A DNA stretch of 64,000 nucleotides from Clostridium beijerinckii HUN142 (GCF_000621745.1 NZ_JHXK01000029.1:1-64000); one strand, 5' to 3'. Numbered from the stretch's first letter, positions 17,322-26,985 are shown. The notes: generated by a model from the sequence alone, not told the origin. A program made the numbers and translations.

Positions 17322-17360
17322 CATTACTAACATTGGTGAAGGAAGTATTAGTGTCATTTA
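17319..17360 (+). terminator. Terminator-like hairpin after the FAH gene
   Basis: TGACATTACTA (17319-17329) pairs with TATTAGTGTCA (17346-17356) with a few mismatches, followed by TTTAATG. The rest of 17361-17722 is non-coding, with a promoter-like ATGTTATAAT at 17650-17659. Confidence 0.45.
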
Positions 17361-17627
17361 ATGAAAAGTAAGCATTAATAATTGATTATCGTAATTTAAA
17401 TTAATAATATTTTTAACAAATTTCATGTTAGTAATTAAGTAAATAAATCATTAGAATGCTATAGAATATTTAGGGGTATGACCAACATTAGGCTAATAAT
17501 GAGACGGTGAGATTAGGTATGGTGCATAAAATTTGTTCTTTGATAATTTAACATTACGGTATTTACAAAATATTATATTAGGATTAACTGCAAGATAATT
17601 AGTAAAAATAGTGTTTTTTGAAAATTG

Positions 17628-17659
17628 AACAATATGATACTTGTAATATATGTTATAAT
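17628..17659 (+). promoter_or_regulatory. Extended -10 promoter-like site
   Basis: TATAAT at 17654-17659 preceded by TATGT, with TTGAAC-like sequence some 23 bases further up. It belongs to the same recurring motif as at 3700, 41278 and 43521 and would serve the membrane protein at 17723. Confidence 0.4.
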
Positions 17660-17722
17660 TGGGAATATACTTGTTGGAATTGGGTTACAAGAATATTTTT
17701 TGAACTACTGGGGGGGATTTGT

Positions 17723-18211
17723 ATGCAAATTAATTCTACAGCAATTAATTTTATGTCAATACTTATTAAGTTTATTTGTATCGCAGTGGTAGTAGCGATA
17801 ATGATAGCAATGATTAAAGGTGTAAAAGAGCTTCGGAAATCTATAAGCAGAAATAAACAAATGGATAAAGAGCTAGGTCATATTTTAAATGAAGTAGATA
17901 AAGAAAAGAATGGGAATATAATTATTAAGATTATAACAATAATTATTAATATGATATTTTGTTTTATATTTCCATTAAGTTTGCTTGGAGCAATGGTTTC
18001 GCCTATGGCATTTGATTCACCAGGTTCGACGGAAAGCATATATACATGGATATTTTTCCTATCCACTTTCTCACTTCCAGTAGTCATATTAATATCAGTA
18101 ATAATATCATTCTTTCTTTTATTCAAATCAAAATTATATAATAAAGCAATTATAGTTAGTTTAGTACCAATAATTTATTTTGCTGCTATCTTTCTTCTTT
18201 TTAACACATAA
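17723..18211 (+). CDS. Membrane protein of unknown function
   Basis: A 162-residue protein with about four hydrophobic helices (near residues 8-32, 72-95, 105-132 and 140-160) and a basic/acidic cytoplasmic linker (KELRKSISRNKQMDKELGH) after the first. The start is ATG 17723 behind GGGGGGA; the upstream ATG at 17618 lacks a site. No family is recognised. It is followed after about 80 bases by a membrane-anchored hydrolase. Confidence 0.65.
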   Translation: MQINSTAINFMSILIKFICIAVVVAIMIAMIKGVKELRKSISRNKQMDKELGHILNEVDKEKNGNIIIKIITIIINMIFCFIFPLSLLGAMVSPMAFDSPGSTESIYTWIFFLSTFSLPVVILISVIISFFLLFKSKLYNKAIIVSLVPIIYFAAIFLLFNT

Positions 18212-18289
18212 AATTTTTTATTAAATTCTTTTTATATTGTAAATTTGTATAAATTGACGCAATATAAGAAATTGTTATGGAGAAAATAT

Positions 18290-19339
18290 ATGAAAAAGAA
18301 AAATATTCAAAGAGTAAGTGTTTTAATTATATTAGCTCTTACTATATTTTTATTTAGGCCTGCATATACACCAAGCATAAATGGAAGTGAAAGTATTAGT
18401 AAATTGGTTAGTATTAGAGTTGGAGGTCAAAATCAAACACTATTAATAAGAGGAAAGGATAAAGACAAGCCTATTGTTTTATTTTTACATGGTGGTCCAG
18501 GATTAGCGCAAATATGTTATGCGAGAAAGTATCAGTCAAAGCTAGAAGATGACTTTGTGGTTGTGAATTGGGATCAGAGAGGGTCTGGAAAGTCATATTC
18601 TTTTTTTATGGATAAAGACAGTCTCACAAAAAATCAAATAGTGGAAGATGCGGAAGAAATAATTGAATATTTATGTACGACCTATGGAAAAGAAAAGATA
18701 ATTCTGGTAGGACATTCTTGGGGGACTGAACTTGGAATGGATATAATAAAGAAAGATTCTTCTAGAATCTCATCATATATTGGGGTTGGACAAGTAGTTG
18801 ATCATGCAGAAGGGGAGCGTATATCATATGAATATGCTATGGATTTAGCAAAACAGAATCAAGATAATAGTGCATTAAATGATTTGAAAAATATGGGGAG
18901 TCCGCCATATAAAGATGTTATAAATTCCACATTAAAACAGGAAAATATTATAAATAAATACTCAACCTTTAAACATAATGTTAATGTGACAAATGATGTA
19001 ATTAAAGGATCATTACTTTCACCTGAATCAAATGGATTAGATGCCATAAAATATGCCCTTGGAAATAAGCTTTCAGCAGAAAAACTATGGGGAACAAATA
19101 ATGAATTTAATTTATTTGACGAAGCACAGAAAGTGGATATTCCAGTATATTTTTGTGCTGGAAGATATGATTACACTACCCCATCAGTTTTAGTGAAAAA
19201 ATATTATGAAACTCTAGAAGCTCCGCATAAAGAATTTATTTGGTTTGAGAATTCAGCGCATTTTCCCCAGTATACTGAAAACGATAAGTTCTGTGATTTG
19301 TTGTTGAATATTTCAAATAAGAATACAGAAAACAGTTAA
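18290..19339 (+). CDS. Membrane-anchored alpha/beta hydrolase (prolyl-aminopeptidase-like)
   Basis: A 349-residue protein with an N-terminal hydrophobic anchor (about residues 6-25). The fold is shown by the oxyanion motif HGGPG, then NWDQRGSGKS, the nucleophile elbow GHSWGTELG, a catalytic Asp in AGRYDYTTP and the His in ENSAHFPQ. HGGPG with the DQRGSG motif is typical of the proline iminopeptidase group, though many members are esterases. The ATG at 18290 follows TATGGAGA; upstream ATG/TTG codons have no site. Probably extracytoplasmic. Confidence 0.83.
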   Translation: MKKKNIQRVSVLIILALTIFLFRPAYTPSINGSESISKLVSIRVGGQNQTLLIRGKDKDKPIVLFLHGGPGLAQICYARKYQSKLEDDFVVVNWDQRGSGKSYSFFMDKDSLTKNQIVEDAEEIIEYLCTTYGKEKIILVGHSWGTELGMDIIKKDSSRISSYIGVGQVVDHAEGERISYEYAMDLAKQNQDNSALNDLKNMGSPPYKDVINSTLKQENIINKYSTFKHNVNVTNDVIKGSLLSPESNGLDAIKYALGNKLSAEKLWGTNNEFNLFDEAQKVDIPVYFCAGRYDYTTPSVLVKKYYETLEAPHKEFIWFENSAHFPQYTENDKFCDLLLNISNKNTENS

Positions 19340-19514
19340 TTTATAATAAAATTTTATGAGAAACTTACCATTATTCATAATTAATATAATATATATAACA
19401 TGCAGATTTGGTTTAGTAGACAATATAAGTTCTGATCTTTGAAAGTCTAAATAATATTGTATTTACAATTTATATTATATTAGATTACATATTAACGTAA
19501 TTGAGGTGAAATTT

Positions 19515-19793
19515 ATGTTCAAATGCCCGCATTGTAAATTTAAAACTATTACTTTATCGAAAAAAGTTGGTGGTGACTCTCGTTTCTCAACACGTGTCAC
19601 ATGTCCACATTGTTTTCGTAAAAGTAAACTGCCATGGTGGAGCTTCTTTGTGCAAATGATATTTTTTGTTTCTGGCATATATATTCTCAAAAATAACAAA
19701 TTCATTTCAATAAATGCTTTGGTGATTATGAGTTACTCAATAATTACTGTTGTCACGATACCTGCATTAATTCCATTGAAGAAATTAAAATAA
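19515..19793 (+). CDS. Small zinc-ribbon membrane protein
   Basis: A 92-residue protein with two CPHC motifs (residues 4-7 and about 33-36) that can form a zinc ribbon, followed by two hydrophobic helices (WWSFFVQMIFFVSGIYIL and ALVIMSYSIITVVTIPALIPL). The start is ATG 19515, because GAGGTG at 19503-19508 is its binding site; the GTG at 19506 overlaps it. Resembles small CXXC-type proteins of clostridia with no assigned role. Confidence 0.65.
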   Translation: MFKCPHCKFKTITLSKKVGGDSRFSTRVTCPHCFRKSKLPWWSFFVQMIFFVSGIYILKNNKFISINALVIMSYSIITVVTIPALIPLKKLK

Positions 19794-19899
19794 TTAAATA
19801 AATTTTAGTGTTATAACCATGCTAATAATAAAAAGTTACTTAAAAATTGTTGCAATTGTAAATTTTAAATTGCTAATCATAAGGGGGATGGGGTAAAAA

Positions 19900-20988
19900 A
19901 TGAATCGAAGAAGTATAGAAAAATTAATTGTCAAGGGATTGATATTAGTTGGCGTTTTAGCAATGTTTCCAATGGGCGCAGATGCTGAATGGAAAAAAGA
20001 TAATAATGGATGGTGGTATACAGAAGGAAGCTCATGGTCAAGTGGCTGGAAGTTTATTGATAATAACTGGTACTATTTTGATAGCAATGGATATATGAAA
20101 ACAGGATGGATAAAAGATAAAAACGATTGGTATTATTTATATGATAATGGAGTAATGGCTAAAAATACTAGTATTGGTGGTTATGAATTAAATGCTGATG
20201 GAGCATGGGTCCAAATGAAAGAAAACAATTCATCAAACAATACTGTAAATTCAACAGATGTTAACAATAACAATATTACTGAAAATATTGACCAAGCTGT
20301 AAGTAAAGCCATAAAAAGTAGAGGGACAAATTATCTAAGTGGAGAAGTGGTTACAGAAGGGCACATAGTTTTAGATGTTGAAGAAAAAGATAATATCGTG
20401 AAAGTTTACACTATTTCAAGTTTGGGTTATTTTGGCTTTGAAAATGGGATTTTCACAGAAATCAGTGGAAGTGGAGCTATTCCTACGGTAATGACATTTT
20501 CTAAAAATTCAAATGGTGGTTATTCATTAATCGAATATAAAGAACCTGAAGATGGAGAAGAATGTGAAAATTCTATAAAACAGATGTTTCCAGAGAAGCT
20601 ATGGGACAAGGTTTTAAAAGGTCAGGAAAGCTATTTGCAGCTTGCAGAATCAAAAGAGAATGAGGCTAAAGAATACTTAAAACAAATTGGTAGAACTGCT
20701 GCAGTAAGCTCAAAATATGTTGAGAAAAAACGTCCTAATATTAATGTTTCAGCAGAAAATAAATTATTTATATACTTGGGGAAGCATGATTTATTTATAA
20801 ATGACTGTCCTTATTGGCTAGGAACAAAAGAGCGTGTGGAAAATGGAATAAGGCTAATTTATGAAACATCTCAAAGTAAAAGCGCTGATGGATATGATGT
20901 GATCACTTTTAAAGAAACGAAATCAGATGGAACAGTTGTTGAAGAACGCAGTTACAAAATAGTAGGAGATGAACCAGAGCTTCAGTAG
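19900..20988 (+). CDS. Secreted cell-wall-binding-repeat protein
   Basis: A 362-residue protein with a signal peptide (residues 1-29, ending ADAEW). Two to three choline-binding-type repeats follow: GWWYTEGSSWSSGWKFI, NWYYFDSNGYMKTGWI, DWYYLYDNGVM. Then comes an Asn/Ser-rich linker and a C-terminal domain (about residues 130-360) I do not recognise. It should be exported and held at the cell wall by the aromatic repeats. The same N-terminal plan (AEWRQDAKGWWYTEG) is used by the LRR protein at 41987. GGGGGATGGGG precedes the ATG. Confidence 0.85.
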   Translation: MNRRSIEKLIVKGLILVGVLAMFPMGADAEWKKDNNGWWYTEGSSWSSGWKFIDNNWYYFDSNGYMKTGWIKDKNDWYYLYDNGVMAKNTSIGGYELNADGAWVQMKENNSSNNTVNSTDVNNNNITENIDQAVSKAIKSRGTNYLSGEVVTEGHIVLDVEEKDNIVKVYTISSLGYFGFENGIFTEISGSGAIPTVMTFSKNSNGGYSLIEYKEPEDGEECENSIKQMFPEKLWDKVLKGQESYLQLAESKENEAKEYLKQIGRTAAVSSKYVEKKRPNINVSAENKLFIYLGKHDLFINDCPYWLGTKERVENGIRLIYETSQSKSADGYDVITFKETKSDGTVVEERSYKIVGDEPELQ

Positions 20989-21135
20989 AAATTGAAGGAT
21001 TCTCTAGCAAATGGTAAACTTATACCACTATATTATAATCTTTCAAATAAAATTAAACATGGATTTTACAGAAATATTTTATAACTTATTTGTTATAGTA
21101 AATTTATAGTCTTAATATAGAGTTGGGGGTATTAT

Positions 21136-21522
21136 ATGAGTAAAACATTACTCTTTACCAAAGTTATTTATTCAATATTTTTTATATGTACAATAATTAC
21201 ATGTATCATTGTTTATGGCAACATAGATAATAGTATGGCTTTAAAATTTGTGATTGGCTATGCTGTGTTTGCTCTATTTATGTTATTGTATGTGCCTATA
21301 ATTACTTTATTTAATGCGAGAAAATTGAAATGGGATTATCTTAGAAAAGTATTAAGTAAATTTGCTATTAAGTTTGTAATATTTTTTGCACTTAATTGCG
21401 TTTTTGATTACATCTTTAAAAGTCCTAATATAGATATAATTAAGGCTGCTTCTCATGCCTTGAGTTTATCCTTTGGCTTGGCTTTTTTAGATGTTACATT
21501 TTTAGATAGAAGAAAAAAATAA
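21136..21522 (+). CDS. Small polytopic membrane protein, unknown function
   Basis: A 128-residue protein with about four hydrophobic helices (near residues 8-28, 36-58, 72-92 and 103-120) and a basic C-terminus (DRRKK). No family is recognised. A GGGGG site lies just before the ATG. It is followed by an intergenic region with a MITE-like repeat. Confidence 0.6.
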   Translation: MSKTLLFTKVIYSIFFICTIITCIIVYGNIDNSMALKFVIGYAVFALFMLLYVPIITLFNARKLKWDYLRKVLSKFAIKFVIFFALNCVFDYIFKSPNIDIIKAASHALSLSFGLAFLDVTFLDRRKK

Positions 21523-21623
21523 TATGAATTTTTCTGTTTCGATTGCTAAACATACCCCTGATTGCATTAAAGATAATTGTCCTGAGAAACTGCTAAAATA
21601 TAATCCCTAATGTATTTATTGCA

Positions 21624-21728
21624 TATATATTGCAAAAATAATTCTTCATCATAATTCTAAAAATATTGAAAGAATTTTAGCCGTAATTGTGAAATGTGCA
21701 TTGTGAATCGCAACATATATATATATAT
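21624..21728 (+). repeat. Dispersed 105-bp element, family A copy 1
   Basis: One of three near-identical elements (others at 41134 and 44120). It starts in a TATATAT run, then TTGCAAAAATAATTCTTC, carries a TTTTAGCCGTAATTGTG core and ends ATCGCAACATATATATA. The ends form a short terminal inverted repeat (TTGCAA...TCGCAA or TTGCAA) inside TA repeats, as in small non-coding transposable elements. This copy lacks one of the TTGTGAA units present in the other two. Confidence 0.75.
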
Positions 21729-21779
21729 AAATTTAATGAGCTATTATCGGACTCATTAATCTTTTGAAAAATGTTTATG

Positions 21780-21833
21780 GGAAAGTTGTTTGCTTCTCCG
21801 CAATGCTTTGGGAGAAACAAACATTTCCTTCAA
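21780..21833. terminator. Hairpin between convergent genes
   Basis: GTTTGCTTCTCC pairs with GGGAGAAACAAAC, extended outward by GGAAA/TTTCC. It lies between the plus-strand membrane gene and the end of the minus-strand flavoprotein gene. It lacks a clean T run, so termination is uncertain. Confidence 0.45.
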
Positions 21834-21918
21834 GAATAAGGTACTGGGCTGTTTTAAAAGTGGCTAGAAGTTTTGCCGTGCCTGGATGGTAGGGGGATTT
21901 TCTTCTACTTTACAACAA

Positions 21919-22479
21919 TCAGTTTAGTTTTTGCCCTATTTCCTCAGCTTGATTTAACATTTCTTGTTGACTAAGGATATCATCCTTACTGTGCAAGTTT
22001 CCTGCGATGATATTACCTGCATTCACCATTTGACTATAGTCGCCAAAAATTTGATTAAGATATTCTGTAACATTTTTAAATGCTTCAGCAGGTGCACCGC
22101 TACATGTAACAGTTATATACTTTTTCCCTGGTAAAAGTCTTGTGGTATGATTGGATTCCACAAAAAACGTAAATAGTCTATCTAGGAAATTTTTTGTATA
22201 ACCGCTCACGTGCACCATATAGACTGGTGTTCCAACTATAATGCAATCAGCATCAGCTATCTTAGGTAAAAGTTCAGTCATCTTGTCGTTAATAGAACAA
22301 TATTCTACCTTATTTGCTTGACATAAACCACAAGCCCTGCAGCCTTTATTATCAAGTTCTGCTAAATTATAAGTTTCAACTTCATGTCCATTTTTCTTAA
22401 TGCCGGAACAAATGGCATCAACTATTTTTGAAGTATTTCCGTCCTTTCTTGCGCTGCCTACAAAAGCTATAACTTTCAT
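21919..22479 (-). CDS. NADPH-dependent FMN reductase / WrbA-like flavoprotein
   Basis: A 186-residue flavodoxin-fold protein. The FMN phosphate loop is GSARKDGNTSKI at residues 8-19, the cysteine motif CRACGLCQANKVEYC follows at about 47-61, and the GTPVYMVHVSGYTKNFLDR segment is typical of the family. It likely binds FMN and reduces quinones or related acceptors in the cytoplasm. GGAGG precedes the start. It lies downstream of an AraC regulator on the same strand, with a decayed gene between them. Confidence 0.9.
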   Translation of the reverse strand: MKVIAFVGSARKDGNTSKIVDAICSGIKKNGHEVETYNLAELDNKGCRACGLCQANKVEYCSINDKMTELLPKIADADCIIVGTPVYMVHVSGYTKNFLDRLFTFFVESNHTTRLLPGKKYITVTCSGAPAEAFKNVTEYLNQIFGDYSQMVNAGNIIAGNLHSKDDILSQQEMLNQAEEIGQKLN

Positions 22480-22664
22480 TTTTATTACCTCCTAATATCA
22501 ATTCAAAATTAAAAGAGTATTCGAACCAGCATGACATTCCAAGATGATAGGCTAGTACCGGTTCAAAGACTAAATTAATTATAAATGTTACATAACAAGA
22601 ATATTTGCCTTTTTCAATTATCTTTTTGCCTTATTCTCCAGATCTTTATTATTTCTCAGCCACA

Positions 22665-22790
22665 TTAGAAAACTGAGGGTGTTAAACCAACAGAATATTC
22701 TTCATTAATATAAGGAAAGCCCGCAAGCTCATAGGCAGCAGGCATGATAGAGCAGTGATTGGAGTCTCTTTTTTGTGGATCAAAAATCAT
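22665..22790 (-). pseudogene. Gene relic between AraC and the FMN reductase
   Basis: On the minus strand a 41-codon frame encodes MIFDPQKRDSNHCSIMPAAY, then ELAGFPYINEEYSVGLTPSVF and a stop. A second short protein-like stretch, EPVLAYHLGMSCWFEYSFNF, is readable near 22503-22562. Both have coding-like composition, but nothing joins them. They probably remain from a gene once controlled by the AraC regulator. The family is not recognised. Confidence 0.35.
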
Positions 22791-22836
22791 ATCAATTACT
22801 ATAAACTCAAAGCTATATTTTAGATTAATATGTTTT

Positions 22837-23781
22837 TTAGGGTTGTCTATATAATTTGCCTATATCTTTTCTAGGGGGAGCTCCATAAGAAGCTCTGTAA
22901 TCCCGGCTAAATTGAGAATTACTAACATAACCTACCATTCTGCTGGCAGTGGTCGCATCCATGTGTTGTGACAGCATTAGATTCCTTGCTTCATGTAGAC
23001 GCAGAGCTTTTTGATATTGCATAGGGGACATCGAAGTGACCGCTTTAAAATGATTATAGAAAGAGGATTCACTCATATGTGTCAGTTTGGCTAAGTCTGA
23101 AACTTTAACTGCCTGAGAAAAATTTTTACGAAGCCAAGCTATTGCATCTGACACTTGATGTACTCCTGAGTCTGCAAATCCCATGGCCGCAACATTAACT
23201 CCAGCGGAACTGCGAAGTAGGCGAATTAGAATTTCGTCCATAATCAGTGGTGCAATGAATTCTACATCTCCTGGTTTTTGCAAGCACTCTAAAAGCCTTA
23301 TCATTGCATCAATAATGTTTATATCTGCATTCATAACATGTCCAGCGCGCCACTGTTTTATTTCAGGCAGACCATGAGAATAAACTTTTGGAACAATCTC
23401 AGCAATCCGCTCGGGATTAAGATCCAGCCTTATAATAAGGAGAGGTTCAGATTTAGTTGCCTTCATAGTTTGCAGAGAAATTGGCAGGGTGATTGGATTC
23501 ATTAACATTTGTGATTTATCAAGCTTGTATGTCTCGTGACCTATTGAGATAGACCTTGCTCCTTTGGCAACAATACTTAAAGAAGGTAAATAGAAAGTCT
23601 TTGGACAATCTATCTCTGTTCCTGAATAACGAATGATAGACAGACCAGAGATGGGCAGAGTTAAAACACCATCCTGTGGAGCACAGGTATATAGCAGGTG
23701 TGCTAATCGAGTCATTTTTGTTTGGAGTAATCTTTCAATGTTATCTGATTCTGGAATGACATACTCACTATATATATTCAT
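22837..23781 (-). CDS. AraC family transcriptional regulator
   Basis: A 314-residue regulator with an AraC N-terminal cupin-like domain (about residues 20-180; RYSGTEIDCPKTFYLPSLSI, then VAKGARSISIGHETYKLD) and two C-terminal HTH motifs (VKVSDLAKLTHMSESSFYNHF and TTASRMVGYVSNSQFSRDYR). This is the YqhC-like subgroup, which often controls oxidoreductases that detoxify aldehydes or quinones, consistent with the downstream FMN reductase. GC content is higher than in its neighbours, suggesting transfer. Confidence 0.9.
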   Translation of the reverse strand: MNIYSEYVIPESDNIERLLQTKMTRLAHLLYTCAPQDGVLTLPISGLSIIRYSGTEIDCPKTFYLPSLSIVAKGARSISIGHETYKLDKSQMLMNPITLPISLQTMKATKSEPLLIIRLDLNPERIAEIVPKVYSHGLPEIKQWRAGHVMNADINIIDAMIRLLECLQKPGDVEFIAPLIMDEILIRLLRSSAGVNVAAMGFADSGVHQVSDAIAWLRKNFSQAVKVSDLAKLTHMSESSFYNHFKAVTSMSPMQYQKALRLHEARNLMLSQHMDATTASRMVGYVSNSQFSRDYRASYGAPPRKDIGKLYRQP

Positions 23782-23952
23782 GATTTGAAAACGCTCCTTA
23801 TTATATAAATTTTATTATTATATTAATAATTTAGATATAAAAATTTAGTTATCTATTTTAATATAATAGCAGTTAATCATTGAAATTTATATAGAATATG
23901 TGAGATATCTTCGAAATGAAAAGTATCGAAGGAACCAGTCAGATTTATTTAT

Positions 23953-23992
23953 ACTGAAAGTATACGTATCGGCTAAAACGTATGCTTTCAGT
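23953..23992. terminator. 15-bp hairpin in the AraC/HXXEE spacer
   Basis: ACTGAAAGTATACGT pairs with ACGTATGCTTTCAGT around a 10-base loop. It lies between the end of the minus-strand HXXEE gene and the start region of the AraC gene. No T run is present, so it may be a weak terminator. The rest of 23782-24109 shows nothing further. Confidence 0.45.
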
Positions 23993-24109
23993 TTACATTT
24001 AGTAAAATATTGATTTGTGCTTAATTTAACGATTGGGGATTAGTTTGATAGAGATTGTAAAACTGTGTAGATATTACTGTAAACAGGAATGAATACCGTA
24101 AAAGTATGA

Positions 24110-24619
24110 TCATTCCACTAATTCGGATAATTTATTAATGTTTTTATGCAATATCTTTACATTTGCAAAAACAAATACAATTCCTATAATTACCCAAATA
24201 GAAATTTCAATAGCGGAGCACCCCAAGATATTTTGGGCAAGTTTTAAAATATAGCAACATGGAACAACTGTTAGCCATGCTGTTATTTCACCAGGGACAT
24301 AATGACGGTAGGATAATGGTAATAATATAATATGGAATAAGATCAGATGAACGATATTTGCTACAAGTAAACCGTACCACAAACCATAAAATCCACTAAT
24401 GTTGCCAATCATAGTAGCTATAATCCACAAAATCAATTCTTCAAATACACCTATTGCGAATCCAGCTGTATTTTTTGTGCCTCCAAATGGAGTTATAGCT
24501 AGAGGTATATATTGTTTTAAATCCTTTTTACACCAGTGCTTTGCCATAATAATCTCTTCCATATCGTGTACAATAAATAATAACGGAAAAATCCATACAA
24601 ACCATTTTAATTCATTCAT
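24110..24619 (-). CDS. HXXEE domain-containing membrane protein
   Basis: A 169-residue protein with about five hydrophobic helices. The motif that names the family, HDMEE, is at residues 18-22 at the end of the first helix. A second conserved feature, FEELILW, follows in the third segment, and two histidines in VANIVHLILFHIILLPLSYRH may join the acidic residues at a metal site. The function is unknown. It is divergent from the TetR gene at 24773, with a palindrome between them, so it is the probable target of that repressor. Confidence 0.85.
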   Translation of the reverse strand: MNELKWFVWIFPLLFIVHDMEEIIMAKHWCKKDLKQYIPLAITPFGGTKNTAGFAIGVFEELILWIIATMIGNISGFYGLWYGLLVANIVHLILFHIILLPLSYRHYVPGEITAWLTVVPCCYILKLAQNILGCSAIEISIWVIIGIVFVFANVKILHKNINKLSELVE

Positions 24620-24708
24620 TTTTCATTCCCCCTTTGTTATTTATTTTACTCATTTACTTTAATGCTTCAAACATCAATATCTAAGTGTTTATGTATTTAA
24701 ACTACAAA

Positions 24709-24742
24709 AAGTATATAAAGTGTTGTTTATATATATATACTT
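24709..24742. promoter_or_regulatory. Candidate TetR operator
   Basis: AAGTATATA (24709-24717) and TATATACTT (24734-24742) form an inverted repeat around GTGTTGTTTA in the divergent HXXEE/TetR spacer. The central sequence resembles the candidate operator at 6464. Confidence 0.45.
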
Positions 24743-24772
24743 CTTTAAAATAATGGTATGGAGGAACTGCAT

Positions 24773-25342
24773 ATGAATGAAAATGATTTGCGTGTTATAA
24801 AGACAAAAAGAAACATAGAAGAATCTTTTATTTATTTACTTGGGGAAAAAGATTTTTACAAAATAACAGTACAAGATATATTGGACAGGGCTTTAATTAA
24901 TCGCTCTACATTTTACAAGCATTATACAGATAAATACAAACTAGCTGAAACTCTTTGCAATGAAATATTTAACTTACTAAAAACTGGTGTAAAAGATAGA
25001 TTTGACTGTTCTAATGTAGATGATGCAATTATGGTTATAAAACCTTTATATCATATATTATCTGTTAAACGAGAAGAAATTTTAGCTCTTTTTACCATTC
25101 ATACAGATACGATTCATCTATATGATGATATGTCCGATTTTTTAAAGAGAAGTTTTTATGACCAGTATGAAACAAAAAATAAAAAGTCACCTGAAATTTT
25201 AGATTATGTATCAGATTTATATGCAGCACTTGTTATGACTGCAATTAAGTGGTGCCTACAAAATGATGGATATGAAGAATTGACTAATCATACTCAGCTT
25301 GTTTTAAAACTAGCAGAAGTGTTTGACTATCCGTGTGAATGA
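24773..25342 (+). CDS. TetR/AcrR family transcriptional regulator
   Basis: A 189-residue TetR-type protein with the HTH KITVQDILDRALINRSTFYKHYTDKYKLAE at about residues 31-60. Its N-terminal half is close in pattern to the regulator at 5851. The start is ATG 24773, since GGAGG at 24760 serves it; the upstream ATG at 24758 overlaps the site. Divergent to the HXXEE gene, which it probably represses together with itself. Confidence 0.88.
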   Translation: MNENDLRVIKTKRNIEESFIYLLGEKDFYKITVQDILDRALINRSTFYKHYTDKYKLAETLCNEIFNLLKTGVKDRFDCSNVDDAIMVIKPLYHILSVKREEILALFTIHTDTIHLYDDMSDFLKRSFYDQYETKNKKSPEILDYVSDLYAALVMTAIKWCLQNDGYEELTNHTQLVLKLAEVFDYPCE

Positions 25343-25405
25343 GTAGTGATATCTAAAAAAGCAGACAATCTATAAAAGTAGATAAGTTAAATAAATTTAA
25401 ACAAA

Positions 25406-25446
25406 GATGGTAGCAACTAAATGTGAGTAGTGGCTACTTTTTTTTC
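25406..25446 (+). terminator. Intrinsic terminator after TetR
   Basis: GTAGC (25410-25414) pairs with GCTAC (25433-25437), followed by nine T. Confidence 0.6.
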
Positions 25447-25618
25447 GTCACAAGCACTTCTAACTGTCTAGTCATATCATATCCATATTAAAATTTTTAA
25501 TAAACCGTTGTGATAAATAGCAAAACAGTATATAATAAGGAACGGTTGATAAAATTTATCAATTGATATGAAATATCAATTTATACAAAGTATTATAGAG
25601 TTATAAAAGGAGATTTTT

Positions 25619-26575
25619 ATGGATAGATTTTATGAAATGGAAAGCTTTTGCATGGGAACAATAATAAGTCAGAAGGTTTACGGAGAAAATGCAAAAATAG
25701 CAGCAATTGAAGTTGAGGATGAAATGAAAAGATTAGAGAGACTTATGAGTTTCTTTTTAGAATCTAGCGAAGTGAGTAAGTTAAATAGAGCTGCTGGTCA
25801 ATATGAAGTTAAGCTTAGTGATGAAGTTTTATTTGTATTAAATAAAGCGAAATATTATTCAGAGATTTGTAAATGGAGCTTTGATATTACTATAGCTCCA
25901 CTTGCTAGATTGTGGGGAATCTTTACTAGTAGTGAAAAAATTCCTTTACAAGAAGAAGTTAATGAAGCTTTAAAACTTATTGGACATAATTACCTAAGTA
26001 TAAATAATGAGTTGAAGACATCAAAACTTGAAAAATCAGGGCAATGCGTGGATTTGGGGGCTATTGCAAAAGGTTATGCTGCTGACAGAGCAATTGAAAT
26101 ATATAAACAACATAAAATAGAATCGGCTTTTGTAAATCTTGGAGGCAACGTAGCAGTTCTTGGGAACAAGCCAAATGGAGATTCCTTTAGAGTTGGTATT
26201 CAAAACCCATTACTTCAAAGGGGGCAATGTTTAGGAGCAGTGAATGCAGCTAATAAAACAGTTGTTACGTCTGGAGACTACGTAAGATATTTTGAAAAAG
26301 ATAATAAAAAATATCACCATATTTTAGATCCTAGAACAGGTTATCCTGCTGAGTCTTCTTTAATTAGTACAACTATAGTATCAAAGGAGTCTATAGTTGC
26401 AGATGCACTGTCCACAGCTATATTTATATTAGGACTTGAGGCTGGAATTAAGTTAATTGATAGACAAGAAGATATGGAGGCTATATTTATAACTAAAGAT
26501 AAAGAAATATATGTTACAAAAGGTTTAAAGGAAGATTTTACTTTCTTTAAAACTGATGGATTTACATTAGTGTAA
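25619..26575 (+). CDS. apbE: FAD:protein FMN transferase (ApbE family)
   Basis: A 318-residue ApbE-type enzyme, which uses FAD and a divalent metal to attach FMN covalently to a threonine in target FMN-binding domains. Diagnostic segments are FCMGTIISQKVYG near the N-terminus, GQCVDLGAIAKGYAADRAIE with the FAD-binding region, TSGDYVRYF and HHILDPRTGYPA. No lipobox is seen, so unlike many ApbE proteins it may act inside the cell. The next two genes encode proteins with FMN-binding domains and flavinylation motifs, its likely substrates. GGAG precedes the ATG. Confidence 0.93.
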   Translation: MDRFYEMESFCMGTIISQKVYGENAKIAAIEVEDEMKRLERLMSFFLESSEVSKLNRAAGQYEVKLSDEVLFVLNKAKYYSEICKWSFDITIAPLARLWGIFTSSEKIPLQEEVNEALKLIGHNYLSINNELKTSKLEKSGQCVDLGAIAKGYAADRAIEIYKQHKIESAFVNLGGNVAVLGNKPNGDSFRVGIQNPLLQRGQCLGAVNAANKTVVTSGDYVRYFEKDNKKYHHILDPRTGYPAESSLISTTIVSKESIVADALSTAIFILGLEAGIKLIDRQEDMEAIFITKDKEIYVTKGLKEDFTFFKTDGFTLV

Positions 26576-26985
26576 TCATAGAAGTTTCAGACCTATTATT
26601 AATTTTTATATGTCTAAAAGGAAATTTACGATTGAAATAAGTTGGAATAAAAACTTTGGAGTGCAGTTAATTTTTAAATTTAACTGCTGATAATCTTTTA
26701 TGAAATATTTAATGCAACTTATATAATTGTATTTTTGTATTGGAGAGTCAGCTAAGAGGCTCAACAAGTTTTTGAGAAAAAAAGATATTGAAAATCATTA
26801 TCAGTTATGGTATTGTTTTGTAGTAAAGTTTTTATATCTTAATCTTATGAATAATTTACATAAAATTTTTATATTAAGACGAAAAGATAAAAAAGTTTTA
26901 AGGTCGTTATTTTCATACATTACTTTTAAGTAAATCAATGAAATTGATAGCTTAAACACATATTTTATTATTTAGGAGGTCATTT
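26576..26985. other. 410-base spacer, no gene seen
   Basis: The spacer between the ApbE gene and the FMN-binding lipoprotein holds only a 68-codon open frame (26727-26933) of low-complexity composition without a binding site, which I do not accept as a gene. A GGAGG at 26971-26975 belongs to the next gene. Confidence 0.5.

Noticed and set aside
26727..26933. 68-residue ORF
   Set aside because: No start with a binding site and unlikely composition; no recognisable domain.
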